Shown here: positions 18,363 to 27,632 of the stretch, piece after piece
Position numbering within the stretch: position 1 is the first letter of the stretch
Layout of the letters: each line of letters opens with the position of its first letter
Source: an uncultured Mitsuokella sp.
GTDB taxonomy: Bacteria > Bacillota > Negativicutes > Selenomonadales > Selenomonadaceae
NCBI GenBank assembly: GCA_945873115.1
Contig: CAMCBT010000014.1
Location: 1 to 38,543 of the forward strand
Direction of reading: 5' to 3'
Length of the DNA: 38,543 bases
Made by a program: the position numbers and the translations under genes
The notes under the pieces: generated by a model
Seen by the model: the letters and a program-made list of their open reading frames with translations, nothing else
Databases searched by the model: none
Told to the model about the DNA's origin: nothing

Positions 18363-18402
18363 AGACTCCCCCTCGGGGGAGGTGGCGCGTCAGAGGGAGT
18401 CT
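18363..18402. repeat. Short REP-like palindromic repeat
   Basis: An inverted repeat with arms AGACTCCC (18363-18370) and GGGAGTCT (18395-18402) encloses CCCCC/GGGGG and GAGGTGGCGCGTCAGAGG. This type of compact imperfect palindrome resembles dispersed intergenic repeats seen in many Firmicute genomes. It is the only copy in this window. Confidence 0.5.
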
Positions 18403-18443
18403 TGATGCCGGCAGAGGCTATTTGCAGAACTTACCTGAAATGC

Positions 18444-18480
18444 AACAGGGGCTGTGATAAATTTTATCACAGCCCCTGTT
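18444..18480. terminator. Hairpin between convergent adh and murA
   Basis: A perfect 16-bp stem (arms 18444-18459 and 18465-18480, 5-nt loop AATTT) lies between the alcohol dehydrogenase stop and the murA stop. Flanks are only mildly T-rich on the + side, and not on the minus side, but its strength and place suggest a bidirectional transcript end. Confidence 0.7.
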
Positions 18481-18496
18481 CGTATATTCTATTTGC

Positions 18497-19762
18497 TTAT
18501 TCCTCGATGCGCTCGATGGTGGCGCCGAGGGCCGTGAGCTTTTCCACGATGTCGTCGTAGCCCCGGTCGATGTGGTGGATGTAGCCCACCTTCGTCTCCC
18601 CATCCGCCACGAGACCGGCGAGAACCATGGCGGCGCCGGCCCGGAGGTCCGTGGCCTTCACCTGGCAGCCGGAGAGGCGCCCCACCCCCTCCACGATGGA
18701 GGTACGTCCGTCGATCTTGATATTCGCCCCCATGCGCTTCAGCTCGTCCACGTGCATGAAGCGATTCTCGAAGACCGTCTCCGTGACCCGTCCTATCCCC
18801 TCGGAGATGGTGAGGAGTGCCATGAACTGGGCCTGCATATCCGTGGGAAAGCCGGGATACGGCATGGTCTTGATGTCGAAGGCCTTCGGCCGATGGTCTG
18901 CGGTCACCCGGATGCCTGCCGGGTCTTCCTCCACCGTCACCCCCGCCTCCTTGAGCTTTGCGATGACGGGCTTCAGGTGCTCGCTGATGACATTTTCCAC
19001 GTAGACATCGCCCTGGGTCATGGCGGCGGCCACCATATAGGTGCCCGCCTGGATACGGTCGGGGATGATGGTGTAGTCGTGGCCTGTCATCTTCTTCACG
19101 CCCTCGATCTTGATGACGTTCGTTCCGGCCCCTCGGACGCAGCCTCCCATGACATTCATGTAGTTGGCCAGATCTACGATTTCCGGCTCCTGGGCAGCGT
19201 TCTCCAGGACCGTCTGTCCCTCCGCCATGCAGGCGGCCATCATGATGTTTTCCGTGGCGCCGACGCTGGGGAAGTCCAGGTAAATCTTCGCGCCCTTGAG
19301 GCCCTCCGGGGCTGTAGCCCGGATGGAGCCGTGGCCGATCTCAATCTTCGCCCCCAGAGCCTCGAAGCCCTTCAGGTGCAGGTCGATGGGACGGGTGCCA
19401 ATGGCGCAACCGCCGGGAAGCGATATGGTTGCCTCCCCGAACCGGGCCAGGAGCGGTCCCATGATGAGAAAGGATGCCCGCATCTTGCGCACCAGCTCAT
19501 AGGGCGCCTCACAGCTCGTCACCTCCCGGGCATCCACGTGGAGCTTGTTTTCCTTTGCCTCAAACTCCGCCTTGACGCCGAGGGCCCGCAGGACCTCTGT
19601 GATGGTGCGGACATCCTCGAGATTCGGCACCTCCTCCAGGAGGCTCGGTGCCTCCTGGCCTAGAAGCGTCCCTGCGATAATCGGCAGCACGGCGTTCTTC
19701 GCGCCGCTAATCTTGACGCGCCCCGTCAGGCGCACTCCACCCTGTATGCGAAATTTTTCCAT
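18497..19762 (-). CDS. murA: UDP-N-acetylglucosamine 1-carboxyvinyltransferase
   Basis: First committed enzyme of peptidoglycan synthesis, adding enolpyruvate from PEP to UDP-GlcNAc. The 421-residue product has KISGAKNA (catalytic Lys22), the fosfomycin-target Cys119 in [18 protein letters not shown], and [17 protein letters not shown], all conserved. The cysteine is present, so natural fosfomycin resistance through Cys-to-Asp is not expected. It is 65 bases downstream of the S55-type gene and probably co-transcribed with it. AGGAGG lies 13 bases before the ATG, a rather long spacing. Confidence 0.97.
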   Translation of the reverse strand: MEKFRIQGGVRLTGRVKISGAKNAVLPIIAGTLLGQEAPSLLEEVPNLEDVRTITEVLRALGVKAEFEAKENKLHVDAREVTSCEAPYELVRKMRASFLIMGPLLARFGEATISLPGGCAIGTRPIDLHLKGFEALGAKIEIGHGSIRATAPEGLKGAKIYLDFPSVGATENIMMAACMAEGQTVLENAAQEPEIVDLANYMNVMGGCVRGAGTNVIKIEGVKKMTGHDYTIIPDRIQAGTYMVAAAMTQGDVYVENVISEHLKPVIAKLKEAGVTVEEDPAGIRVTADHRPKAFDIKTMPYPGFPTDMQAQFMALLTISEGIGRVTETVFENRFMHVDELKRMGANIKIDGRTSIVEGVGRLSGCQVKATDLRAGAAMVLAGLVADGETKVGYIHHIDRGYDDIVEKLTALGATIERIEE

Positions 19763-19827
19763 GTGGGTACGGATTCCTCCTGTATATGCTCATCAGCTGT
19801 GTCCAGTAACCTTTGAAGGACGCTCTG

Positions 19828-21879
19828 TTATTTCTTCTCGATGGTCAGCGTGGTGCGAACCACGTTGTCGACGATGTAGCTCGTCTCAAAATTCGTAGTG
19901 CCGGGCTTTTCGGCCGAATCGCCCTCCTTCTTCAGGAGCTCCACCTTGCGGACGGGCGGATTCTTCTTGGTCTCCTCCGCCAACCTCTTCGCGTTCTCTA
20001 GCATACGGCGCTTCTCCTTGTCGGAGAGGGGCTGGGTCGGAGCTCCCGGGGCGATGGTGATCACATTGTTGCGGCTGGCATCCTTCAGCGTCTTGAGCTG
20101 GTCCGCCGTCGTCTCCTTTTCCGGGACGTCAAGGGATACATCGGAGCCCGCCTGGGTCAGGATGAGGAGCGGCGAGACCGTCGGCACGAAGCCGCCGCCC
20201 CGCACGTCCAAGTGCATGGTACCTGCCGGCTGGTTCTCCGGCACCTTGTAGGGGATGACGAGGGTCTCCTTGTCCTTGCGATAGGGCTTGATGGTGGTGG
20301 TGAAGTTCACCGTTTCCCCCGGCTTTGCCGTCTTCTTGTCCGGGACGGCGGAGAGAATGCTGGCGGTCTTCCGGTCGCCCACCAGGTCGATATCCACCTT
20401 CACGTCGAGGATATCCGACTCCCGGTCCTGATTGGTGCAGATGATGCCCACGGCCTGCATGAGCTCACCAACGGCAATCTGCCCCACATCCGCCTTGCTG
20501 TAGAACATGTTGCTGCGCTCGAACTTCCCGCCGGGCACCGCATTCGTGCGGATAGAGAAGCTCACCTTCGCCGTGGCCTCGCTCACCGTATCGCTGGTCT
20601 TGGATATGGCGCCGTAGGCGATGACGCTGGAAAGGGTGGGCAGAAGATCCTCATCGTAGGCCATGGTGGAGGTATAGTTCACATCTCGGCCCAGGGTCTC
20701 GTCCTGCACATGGACCCGGACGGGGACCACGGAGGGATACTCCCCGAGGATGCCCGCGATGCCCGCATCCCGGTCCTGATTGATGCGGCCGATGATATTG
20801 CCGACGCCCGCAATCTTCATGCCTGCGGAGACGCCGGCGATGGTGCCGTAGACATCCGCATCCGTCATGAAGTAGTTCACATTGCCCCGATGGAGGAAGG
20901 AGTGGCCGAAGGCCAGGATCTTATCGCCATCCGTCGCTGTCACGGTGCCCACCCCGGAGATGGAGAAGTCGCCATAGGCCACGGCGACCCCCACGGAGCT
21001 GCCCGGCGGCAGGACGGGATTGTAGGTGGTATTCTCATCAGAGAGGCCCGGTGCACTGACGGGCACAATGGTGTAGTCCCCCACGGGGAGCTTCTTCTGG
21101 AGGAAGTCGATACCGCCTCCCGAGAAGCCCGAGAGATAGAGGAGATTCTTTTTCTCCATCTTTGCCTTCTCCGCAGGAGTCTCCTCACTGCTCTCTTTTT
21201 GTGCCTGCTCCTTGCCGGAAGCTTCCTGCTTATCCTTTTCCGCTTTCTTTTCTTCCTTTGCGTCAGCCTTTGGAGTCTCTTTCTCCGCTGGCTTCCCGTC
21301 CTTTATGCTATCGGAAGCCTCTTTCTTAGCCTCCTGCCCAAGGTTAGCGTCCTTCTTTCCTTCCTTCTCGGCTTCCTTTTCCGCTTCCTTCTTCTTGTCC
21401 TCCTGATACTTCTTCAGGTCGAAGGACTTGATATGGGTCTTGTTTTTGCGGTCCGGAAGGGCCCAGAGCTTCGTCATCTCTTCGATGGGGGTGATGAAGA
21501 AGGTATAGGGGGTCATGTCCTTGTAGCCGAGGGCCACGGCACCGATGAGGCGGCCCTCCACATAGACGGGGCTACCACTCATGCCCTGGAGGATGCCGCC
21601 CGCCTGCTCGACAACAGGCCCATAGGCTCGGGCCATGATGAGGGGCGTCTCCCCCTTGCCCCGGCCGATGCCGTTGATGATGTCCACATCAAAGGTGCGA
21701 ATCTCCCGGGAGCTGTCGACGACCGTATAGGCCGTGCCCGTCATCCCCTGCTGAACCTGGGAAAAGGGCAGGATGGGATCCAGGGCCTGTGCCTCCGGGG
21801 CAGTGAGGGAGAGGCAAAGGGCAAGAGCCAGCGGCGCAAGCGCACGCCTTGCAGACTTACGCAAAATAGATCTAAGCAA
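19828..21879 (-). CDS. Secreted SpoIVB-type peptidase S55 domain protein with charged linker
   Basis: A 683-residue exported protein. Residues 1-31 form a signal peptide (RKSARR, hydrophobic core, AQA cleavage site). Residues 41-136 carry the S55 signature: GMTGTAYTVVDSSREIRTFDVDI, GGILQGMSGSPVYVEGRLIGAV with likely catalytic Ser101, and FFITPIEEM. Residues 152-244 are an almost pure Lys/Glu/Ala low-complexity linker. A second conserved block follows, GVGTVTATDGDKILAFGHSFLHRG (about 309-332), whose GH resembles the SpoIVB histidine region, then an extended beta-rich C terminus. In Bacillus SpoIVB the GH region precedes GMSGSP; here the order is reversed, and no PDZ domain is seen. It starts with TTG at 21879 after GAGGTG. 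Function in a probably non-sporulating cell is unknown; an envelope role is suggested by murA next door. Confidence 0.8.
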   Translation of the reverse strand: MLRSILRKSARRALAPLALALCLSLTAPEAQALDPILPFSQVQQGMTGTAYTVVDSSREIRTFDVDIINGIGRGKGETPLIMARAYGPVVEQAGGILQGMSGSPVYVEGRLIGAVALGYKDMTPYTFFITPIEEMTKLWALPDRKNKTHIKSFDLKKYQEDKKKEAEKEAEKEGKKDANLGQEAKKEASDSIKDGKPAEKETPKADAKEEKKAEKDKQEASGKEQAQKESSEETPAEKAKMEKKNLLYLSGFSGGGIDFLQKKLPVGDYTIVPVSAPGLSDENTTYNPVLPPGSSVGVAVAYGDFSISGVGTVTATDGDKILAFGHSFLHRGNVNYFMTDADVYGTIAGVSAGMKIAGVGNIIGRINQDRDAGIAGILGEYPSVVPVRVHVQDETLGRDVNYTSTMAYDEDLLPTLSSVIAYGAISKTSDTVSEATAKVSFSIRTNAVPGGKFERSNMFYSKADVGQIAVGELMQAVGIICTNQDRESDILDVKVDIDLVGDRKTASILSAVPDKKTAKPGETVNFTTTIKPYRKDKETLVIPYKVPENQPAGTMHLDVRGGGFVPTVSPLLILTQAGSDVSLDVPEKETTADQLKTLKDASRNNVITIAPGAPTQPLSDKEKRRMLENAKRLAEETKKNPPVRKVELLKKEGDSAEKPGTTNFETSYIVDNVVRTTLTIEKK

Positions 21880-21942
21880 AATAGCACCTCATGATGACGG
21901 AATTTGCGTGGAAACGCCCACGCTACAAAATACTTTCTATCC

Positions 21943-21951
21943 ATTATAGCA
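21943..21951 (-). promoter_or_regulatory. Extended -10 promoter of the S55-murA unit
   Basis: TATAAT (21948-21943) preceded by TGC on the minus strand, with no good -35 box. The leader contains a perfect 6-bp hairpin GCGTGG/CCACGC with a 6-nt loop (21923-21906), 27 bases before the TTG start. Confidence 0.6.
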
Positions 21952-22033
21952 TAAGCCTAGAAAAAAGAAAGGGCTCTTTTCCCGCAAAATTTCATAAAGC
22001 TCCCGCTTCTTCAACATTTTTTCAACAGGCTCA

Positions 22034-22066
22034 TAAAAAAACCAGCACCCGAAGATGCTGGTTTTC
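22034..22066 (-). terminator. Terminator of the gap-to-GGGtGRT operon
   Basis: Minus strand: ACCAGCA (22062-22056), 8-nt loop, TGCTGGT (22047-22041), then a seven-T run. It lies about 150 bases beyond the stop of the last gene, leaving an unusually long 3' untranslated region. Confidence 0.88.
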
Positions 22067-22215
22067 CATGTACTCTGCAATTTTCACATGACAAAGGCCA
22101 CAGTCAGGCCTATATGCCCTATCAGGCGGCTTCTCTCGTGGAGTGTGTCCACTTCGAGGCGTTGCCATGGCGCTTCTTGCCCTGTTTGTCGGGCGGCGCT
22201 ATGAAAAGATAAAGC

Positions 22216-23220
22216 TTACTTGCTCATGGCTTCCTGCACGGCGACGGCCACGGCGACGGTCATGCCGACCATCGGGTTGTTGCCGGCGCCGATGAGGCCC
22301 ATCATGTCCACGTGTGCCGGCACGGAGGAGGAGCCTGCGAACTGGGCATCGCTATGCATGCGGCCCATGGTGTCCGTCATGCCATAGGAGGCAGGACCTG
22401 CGGCCATGTTGTCCGGATGGAGCGTACGGCCCGTGCCGCCGCCGGAGGCAACGGAGAAGTACTTCTTGCCCTTCTCCACGCACTCCTTCTTGTAGCAGCC
22501 TGCCACAGGATGCTGGAAGCGGGTCGGGTTCGTGGAGTTGCCCGTGATGGAGATATCCACGTCCTCCATGTGCATGATGGCGACGCCCTCCTGGACGGAG
22601 TCGGCGCCGTAGCACTTGACCTGGGAGCGCTCCGGATCGCTGCCGTAGACGGTTTCCTTCACGACGTTGACCTTGTTGGCCTTGTAGTCGTAATCGGTGC
22701 AGACATAGGTGAAGCCGTTGATGCGGCTGATGATCTGTGCTGCATCCTTGCCGAGGCCGTTCAGGATGACGCGGAGCTTGTTCTTGCGGACCTTGTTGGC
22801 CGTCTTGGCGATGCCGATGGCGCCCTCAGCTGCTGCGAAGGACTCGTGGCCGGCGAGGAAGGCGAAGCAGCCAGCTTCCTCGGAGAGGAGCATGGCACCG
22901 AGGTTGCCGTGGCCGAGGCCCACCTTGCGGTGGTCGGCGACGGAGCCCGGCACGCAGAAGGCCTGCAGGCCTTCGCCGATAGCCTTTGCAGCATCGACAG
23001 CCTTCGTGCAGTTCTTCTTGATGGCGATGGCAGCGCCGAGGGTGTAAGCCCACTTTGCATTCTCGAATGCGATGGGCTGGAGGTCCTCGACGATCTTATA
23101 GGGGCTGAAGCCCTTTCCCTCGCAGATGGTCTTTGCTTCCTCGATGGAGCCGATCCCATACTGCTTGCAGACTTTGTTGATTTGATCAATACGGCGCTCG
23201 TAGCCTTCGAACAATGACAT
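22216..23220 (-). CDS. GGGtGRT-family protein of unknown function
   Basis: A 334-residue protein that carries the motif SGGGTGRTLHPDN, which names a conserved but uncharacterised family. Other conserved-looking segments are GLGHGNLGAMLL, AGHESFAAAEGAIGIAK, HPVAGCYKKEC and GLIGAGNNPMVGMTVAVAVAVQEA. It has no signal peptide and looks cytosolic; four or more cysteines could bind metal. It is the last gene of the glycolytic operon, 61 bases after a NifU-like gene, and the two families commonly occur as a pair. I choose the ATG at 23220 because AAGGG lies nine bases upstream; the ATG at 23229 is overlapped by that site. Reaction and substrate are not known. Confidence 0.85.
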   Translation of the reverse strand: MSLFEGYERRIDQINKVCKQYGIGSIEEAKTICEGKGFSPYKIVEDLQPIAFENAKWAYTLGAAIAIKKNCTKAVDAAKAIGEGLQAFCVPGSVADHRKVGLGHGNLGAMLLSEEAGCFAFLAGHESFAAAEGAIGIAKTANKVRKNKLRVILNGLGKDAAQIISRINGFTYVCTDYDYKANKVNVVKETVYGSDPERSQVKCYGADSVQEGVAIMHMEDVDISITGNSTNPTRFQHPVAGCYKKECVEKGKKYFSVASGGGTGRTLHPDNMAAGPASYGMTDTMGRMHSDAQFAGSSSVPAHVDMMGLIGAGNNPMVGMTVAVAVAVQEAMSK

Positions 23221-23281
23221 TTGATTCATCCCTTCTTATGCAGCGGAAGAATTCCGCGTGAACACGACTTGATCGTAAGGA

Positions 23282-23977
23282 TTACTCCTCACGCGGATCG
23301 ATGAACTTGACGCCATCGGCAAACCGTCCCTTCGTGGAGGTGTTTGCCTTGATGGCCTCGTTTGCGTCCTTGCCAGCGCGCACGGCCTCCATGACCTTGC
23401 CCATCTGGACGACCTCGTAGCCGATGACGCGGTCTTCCTTGTCAAGGGCGAGCTTCGTGACGTATCCCTCGGCGAGCTCCAGGTAGCGGGGGCCCTTCTT
23501 CAGCGTGGAGTAGAGCGTACCGACCTGGCTGCGGAGGCCCTTGCCGAGGTCATCGAGACCTGCACCGATGGGAAGGCCATCGTCGGAGAAAGCCGTCTGG
23601 CTGCGGCCGTAGGCAATCTGGAGGAAGAGCTCGCGCATTGCCGTGTTAATGGCATCGCAGACGAGGTCTGTGTTGAGTGCTTCGAGGACGGTGAGGCCCG
23701 GGAGGATTTCCGCTGCCATGGCGGCGGAGTGGGTCATGCCGGAGCAGCCGATCGTCTCGATCAGAGCCTCCTGGATGATGCCCTCCTTGACGTTCAGCGT
23801 GAGCTTGCAGGCACCCTGCTGGGGTGCGCACCAACCCACACCGTGGGTGAGGCCGCTGATGTCAGAGACGTTCTTGCTCTTGACCCACTTGCCCTCTTCG
23901 GGAATCGGTGCAGCACCATGGTGCACTTCCTGTGCTACACATGCCATATCTTCCACTTTCTTGGAGTAAGCAATCAT
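23282..23977 (-). CDS. NifU-like iron-sulfur cluster assembly scaffold protein
   Basis: A 231-residue protein whose first two thirds match the NifU/IscU-like scaffold family as found beside GGGtGRT proteins. Conserved cysteines sit at CAPQQGACK, ETIGCSGMTHSAAMAAEI and DLVCDAINTAMRELF, consistent with cluster or metal binding. The C-terminal third ends in VIGYEVVQMGKVMEAVRAGKDANEAIKAN. The start at 23977 is chosen from AGAGG about ten bases upstream rather than an in-frame codon at 24007. It lies 40 bases after gpmI with no terminator, so it is transcribed with the glycolytic genes. It is not a typical SUF or ISC operon member here, and its client is unknown. Confidence 0.8.
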   Translation of the reverse strand: MIAYSKKVEDMACVAQEVHHGAAPIPEEGKWVKSKNVSDISGLTHGVGWCAPQQGACKLTLNVKEGIIQEALIETIGCSGMTHSAAMAAEILPGLTVLEALNTDLVCDAINTAMRELFLQIAYGRSQTAFSDDGLPIGAGLDDLGKGLRSQVGTLYSTLKKGPRYLELAEGYVTKLALDKEDRVIGYEVVQMGKVMEAVRAGKDANEAIKANTSTKGRFADGVKFIDPREE

Positions 23978-24017
23978 TGTTCGTATTCCTCTCTTTTGAT
24001 ACAACACACAATTTTTC

Positions 24018-25547
24018 TCAAAGCGTCACGAGAACCTTGCCCGTCATTTCCTTCGGGATATCGACGCCCGCGAGGGTGAGGAGGGTCGGGGCGATGTCGG
24101 AGAGGGCACCGTCCGCTACGGACTTAACCCGATCCGACACGACGATGAAGGGAACGGGGTTCGTCGTGTGCTTTGTGAACGGCTGGTTGTTCTCGTAGTC
24201 CATCATCTTGTCGGCGTTGCCGTGGTCAGCCGTGATGCAGACCTCGCCGCCGACCTTCTGGATGGCCTCCACAAAGCGGCCCACGCAGGTATCCACCGTC
24301 TCCACTGCCTTGATGACAGCGGGAAAGACACCCGTATGGCCTACCATGTCGCAGTTGGCGTAGTTCAGGATGATGAAGTCATACTTCTCGCTCTCGATGG
24401 CTGCCACCACCTTGTCCGTAACCTCTACCGCGCTCATTTCCGGCTTCAGGTCATAGGTGGCCACCTTCGGGCTGGGAACGAGGATGCGATCCTCGCCCTT
24501 GTAGGGCTCCTCCACGCCGCCGTTGAAGAAGAAGGTGACGTGGGCGTACTTCTCCGTCTCCGCAATGCGAAGCTGGGTAAGGCCGTGGTCCTGGATGATT
24601 TCTCCCATGGTGTTCTTGATGCTCTCCGGCGGGAAGGCCACGAGGGCATTCATGCCATCCTCGTACTGGGAGAAGGTGGCAAAGGGAATCTTGAGAGATT
24701 CATCCCGCTCGAAGCCGTCGAAGTGCTCGTCCACAAAGGCGTGGGTGAGCTGACGGGCCCGATCCGGACGGAAGTTGAAGAAGATTGCACCGTCGCCGTT
24801 CTTCATTCCCGCATAGCCGGAGACGACATAGGGAACGACGAACTCGTCGTTGACGCCTTCGTCGTAGCTGGCCTTGAGCCCTGCTTCCGCGGACTCAGCA
24901 GCCACGCCCTCAGCGTGGGCAATGGCCTCGTAGGCCTTCTGCTCCCGGTCCCAGCGGTTGTCCCGGTCCATGGCGTAGTAGCGGCCGCTGACGGTGGCGA
25001 TTTTGCCCACGCCAATCTCGGCGCACTTTTCCTCCAGCTCCTTCAGGAAGGGGCCGGCACTTTGGGGCGGCACATCGCGGCCATCGAGGAACGCATGGAC
25101 ATAGACCTCGCCCACGCCCTCCCGCTTTGCCATCTCAAGAAGCGCGTAGAGGTGCTCCTGGTGGCTGTGGACGCCGCCGGGGGAAACGAGACCGAGAAGA
25201 TGCAGGGCTCCGCCCTTCTCCTTTGCCCCATGGACAATCTTCAGCAGCGCTTCATTCTTGAAGAAGTCGCCATTCTTGATATCCCGGGTGATGCGGGTGA
25301 GCTGCTGGTAGACGACGCGGCCAGCACCGATATTCGTATGGCCGACCTCGGAGTTGCCCATCTGCCCATCGGGAAGGCCCACGTACTCGCCAGAAGCCTG
25401 GAGCTTCGACGTGGGGTACTTCTTCATGAGGCCATCGAGCACAGGCGTATTCGCCTGCTGGACGGCATTGTTCTTGTCCGTCTTGTCGCCAAGGCCGCAG
25501 CCATCCATGATGATGAGAGCGACTGGCGCATGTTTGATTGTTGCCAT
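24018..25547 (-). CDS. gpmI: 2,3-bisphosphoglycerate-independent phosphoglycerate mutase
   Basis: Interconverts 3- and 2-phosphoglycerate in glycolysis, using two manganese ions and no 2,3-BPG. The 509-residue length is standard. Asp15 in LIIMDGCGLG is a metal ligand and Ser66 in GQMGNSEVGHTNIGAGR is the phosphorylated nucleophile; further ligands are in HAFLDGRDVPP, VSGRYYAMDRD and TADHGNAD. It lies 74 bases after tpiA. AAAGG precedes the ATG. Confidence 0.97.
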   Translation of the reverse strand: MATIKHAPVALIIMDGCGLGDKTDKNNAVQQANTPVLDGLMKKYPTSKLQASGEYVGLPDGQMGNSEVGHTNIGAGRVVYQQLTRITRDIKNGDFFKNEALLKIVHGAKEKGGALHLLGLVSPGGVHSHQEHLYALLEMAKREGVGEVYVHAFLDGRDVPPQSAGPFLKELEEKCAEIGVGKIATVSGRYYAMDRDNRWDREQKAYEAIAHAEGVAAESAEAGLKASYDEGVNDEFVVPYVVSGYAGMKNGDGAIFFNFRPDRARQLTHAFVDEHFDGFERDESLKIPFATFSQYEDGMNALVAFPPESIKNTMGEIIQDHGLTQLRIAETEKYAHVTFFFNGGVEEPYKGEDRILVPSPKVATYDLKPEMSAVEVTDKVVAAIESEKYDFIILNYANCDMVGHTGVFPAVIKAVETVDTCVGRFVEAIQKVGGEVCITADHGNADKMMDYENNQPFTKHTTNPVPFIVVSDRVKSVADGALSDIAPTLLTLAGVDIPKEMTGKVLVTL

Positions 25548-25621
25548 TCGTTTTGCCTTTCTGCGTCGGCTCCCTACTCGCTAGCAAATAGCAGGAAGCC
25601 AACGGGAATGCTTAGAGTTTC

Positions 25622-26371
25622 TTAGTAGTTGACGATCTCGGAGAAGTCCTTTGCCTTCAGCGATGCGCCGCCCACGAGGGCGCCGTCCACGTTCGGCTGC
25701 TTCATGAGGTCCTTGATGGTGGCGGGCTTCACGCTGCCGCCGTACTGGATGCGGATGGAGTCGGCTGCTGCCTGATTGAACTTCTTCGCCACAGCCTCGC
25801 GGATGGCCTTGCAGACCTCCTCGGCCTGCTCGAAGGTAGCCGTCTTGCCCGTGCCAATGGCCCAGATCGGCTCATAGGCGATGACGAGCTTGCCTGCCTC
25901 GTCTGCCGTGAAGCCCTCGAGGGCAGCGTTAATCTGGCCAACGACGTGGTCGATATACTTTCCGGCCTCGCGGACTTCAAGGGACTCGCCGCAGCAGATG
26001 ATCGGCGTGATGCCTGCAGCAAAGGCGGCACGAGCGCGCTTATTGACGCCCTCATCCGTCTCGCCGAAATAGTCGCGGCGCTCGCTGTGGCCAAGGACCA
26101 CATAGTCCACGCCGATTTCCTTCAGCATGTCGCAGGAAATCTCGCCCGTGAAGGCTCCGCTCTTCTCCCAGTGCACGTTCTGGGCCCCCACATGGATGTT
26201 GGAGCCCTTCACCGTCTCCGTGACAGCCGCAAGAGCCGTCGCCGTCGGGCAGACAACGACCGTGACCTTCGCGTCCTTCACGAGGGGCATGAGCTCAGTG
26301 ACAAGCTTCTTGCCCTCGGCAATCGTGTTGTTCATCTTCCAGTTGCCAGCGATAATCGGAGTTCTTGCCAT
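25622..26371 (-). CDS. tpiA: Triosephosphate isomerase
   Basis: A 249-residue TIM-barrel enzyme interconverting DHAP and glyceraldehyde 3-phosphate. Asn10 and Lys12 in GNWKMN, His95 in [12 protein letters not shown] and Glu167 in [11 protein letters not shown] are the catalytic residues, and the GGASL phosphate loop is near the end. AGGGAGG precedes the ATG; it lies 28 bases after pgk in the glycolytic operon. Confidence 0.98.
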   Translation of the reverse strand: MARTPIIAGNWKMNNTIAEGKKLVTELMPLVKDAKVTVVVCPTATALAAVTETVKGSNIHVGAQNVHWEKSGAFTGEISCDMLKEIGVDYVVLGHSERRDYFGETDEGVNKRARAAFAAGITPIICCGESLEVREAGKYIDHVVGQINAALEGFTADEAGKLVIAYEPIWAIGTGKTATFEQAEEVCKAIREAVAKKFNQAAADSIRIQYGGSVKPATIKDLMKQPNVDGALVGGASLKAKDFSEIVNY

Positions 26372-26399
26372 AGTATTTCCTCCCTATATTGGTTCTATA

Positions 26400-27617
26400 T
26401 TATTTGTCTGCGAGTGCTGCGATGCCCGGCATCTCCTTGCCTTCGAGGAACTCGAGGGTTGCGCCGCCGCCAGTGGACACGTGGGAAATCTTGTCCGTGA
26501 GGCCCGTCTTCTTCAGGGCTGCCACCGAGTCGCCGCCGCCCACGATGGAGATGGCACCGTTATCCGTTGCATCCGCCACAGCCTGGGCTACAGAAAGGGT
26601 GCCCTTTGCGAAGTCATCGCACTCGAACACGCCCATGGGCCCGTTCCAAATGACCGTCTTGGCACCCTTCAGGGCAGCCACGTACTCCGCGCTCGTCTTC
26701 TCGCCGGAGTCAAGACCCTGCCAGCCGTCCTCGACCTTGTCCACGTCGACGACCTTCTGCTGGCCTTCCTTTGCCCACTTCTCGGGATCTGCCAGGGGGA
26801 ACATGTTCGCCACCCGGAGGTCCAGAGGCAGGAGGACCTTGACGCCCTTTTTCTCCGCCTTTGCGAGGAGCTCCTTTGCAAGATCCAGCTTGTCGTTCTC
26901 GCAGAGGGAATCGCCGATGGGCAGTCCCTTTGCCTTGTCAAAGGTATGGGCCATGCCGCCGCCGATAATAATGGTGTCGACTTTATCAATCATGTTGCTG
27001 ATGACGCCAATCTTGTCGGAGACCTTCGCGCCGCCGATGATGGCCACGAAGGGATGCTGGGGAGCCTCCAGGGTCTTGCCGATGTAGTTGATTTCCTTCT
27101 CCATCAGGAAGCCTGCCACCGTCTCCAGATACTTCGGCACGCCGGCGTTCGATGCATGGGCGCGATGGGAGACGCCAAAGGCATCATCCACAGCGAGGTC
27201 GCAGCCGGCAGCCAGCTGCTTTGCAAACTCGGGATCGTTCTTCTTCTCAGCCTTGTGGTAGCGGAGATTCTCCAGGAGGAGCACCTCGCCCGGCTTCAGG
27301 TCTGCCTTGGCCTTATCCACCTCGGGGCCCACGCAGTCGGAGGCCCACTTGACCTCGCGGCCCAGGAGCTCAGACAGGTGCTTTACGAGATGCTTCGTGG
27401 AGAACTTGTCCTCCTTTGCCTCCGTCGGACGGCCGATGTGGCAGGCGATAACGAGGGCCGCGCCGCCATCCAGGAGATAGTTCAGCGTTGGCAGTGTGCG
27501 GACCATGCGGGTATCGTTGGTGATGTTCATATCGCCATCGAAGGGGACATTGTAGTCCACGCGGATGAATACCTTTTTGCCCTTTACGTCTACGTCTTTG
27601 ATGGTCTTCTTGTTCAT
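26400..27617 (-). CDS. pgk: Phosphoglycerate kinase
   Basis: Substrate-level phosphorylation step of glycolysis. The 405-residue protein has FIRVDYNVPFDG at the N terminus, the ACHIGRPTEAK substrate loop, AFIGGAKVSDKIG-like sequence (here AIIGGAKVSDK), the nucleotide region with ENDKLDLAKEL, MGVFE and the C-terminal GGGDSVAAL and STGGGATLEFLEG motifs. The ATG at 27617, with GGGAGG seven bases upstream, is preferred over the adjacent TTG. A hairpin lies between gap and this gene. Confidence 0.98.
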   Translation of the reverse strand: MNKKTIKDVDVKGKKVFIRVDYNVPFDGDMNITNDTRMVRTLPTLNYLLDGGAALVIACHIGRPTEAKEDKFSTKHLVKHLSELLGREVKWASDCVGPEVDKAKADLKPGEVLLLENLRYHKAEKKNDPEFAKQLAAGCDLAVDDAFGVSHRAHASNAGVPKYLETVAGFLMEKEINYIGKTLEAPQHPFVAIIGGAKVSDKIGVISNMIDKVDTIIIGGGMAHTFDKAKGLPIGDSLCENDKLDLAKELLAKAEKKGVKVLLPLDLRVANMFPLADPEKWAKEGQQKVVDVDKVEDGWQGLDSGEKTSAEYVAALKGAKTVIWNGPMGVFECDDFAKGTLSVAQAVADATDNGAISIVGGGDSVAALKKTGLTDKISHVSTGGGATLEFLEGKEMPGIAALADK

Positions 27618-27632
27618 CAAAAAACCTCCCTT

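Larger units (their letters stand above)
21880..22215. other. Intergenic region between the S55 gene and the GGGtGRT gene
   Basis: This 336-bp gap holds the promoter and leader hairpin of the S55-murA unit at its left end and the terminator of the glycolytic/GGGtGRT transcript at 22034-22066. The remaining 22067-22215 is the 3' untranslated end of that transcript, GC-rich with short inverted repeats. I see no convincing gene in it. Confidence 0.6.

Noticed and set aside
18380-18402. Second terminator for the alcohol dehydrogenase
   Set aside because: The palindrome at 18363-18402 has no T run on either strand; the stronger stem at 18444-18480 fits better.
20212-21894. Long + strand open frame opposite the S55 gene
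   Set aside because: It is a shadow frame of a GC-rich gene: His/Asp/Gly/Val/Arg-rich composition, no family resemblance, no ribosome site, while the minus strand has clear motifs. The same holds for long + strand frames at 10551-12008, 29141-30781 and 34520-36580, and the minus frame at 17063-18277.
22031-22168. 45-codon minus-strand open frame (starting MATPRSGHTP) after the GGGtGRT gene
   Set aside because: It runs through the operon terminator hairpin, has no ribosome site and no recognisable family; most likely 3' untranslated RNA.
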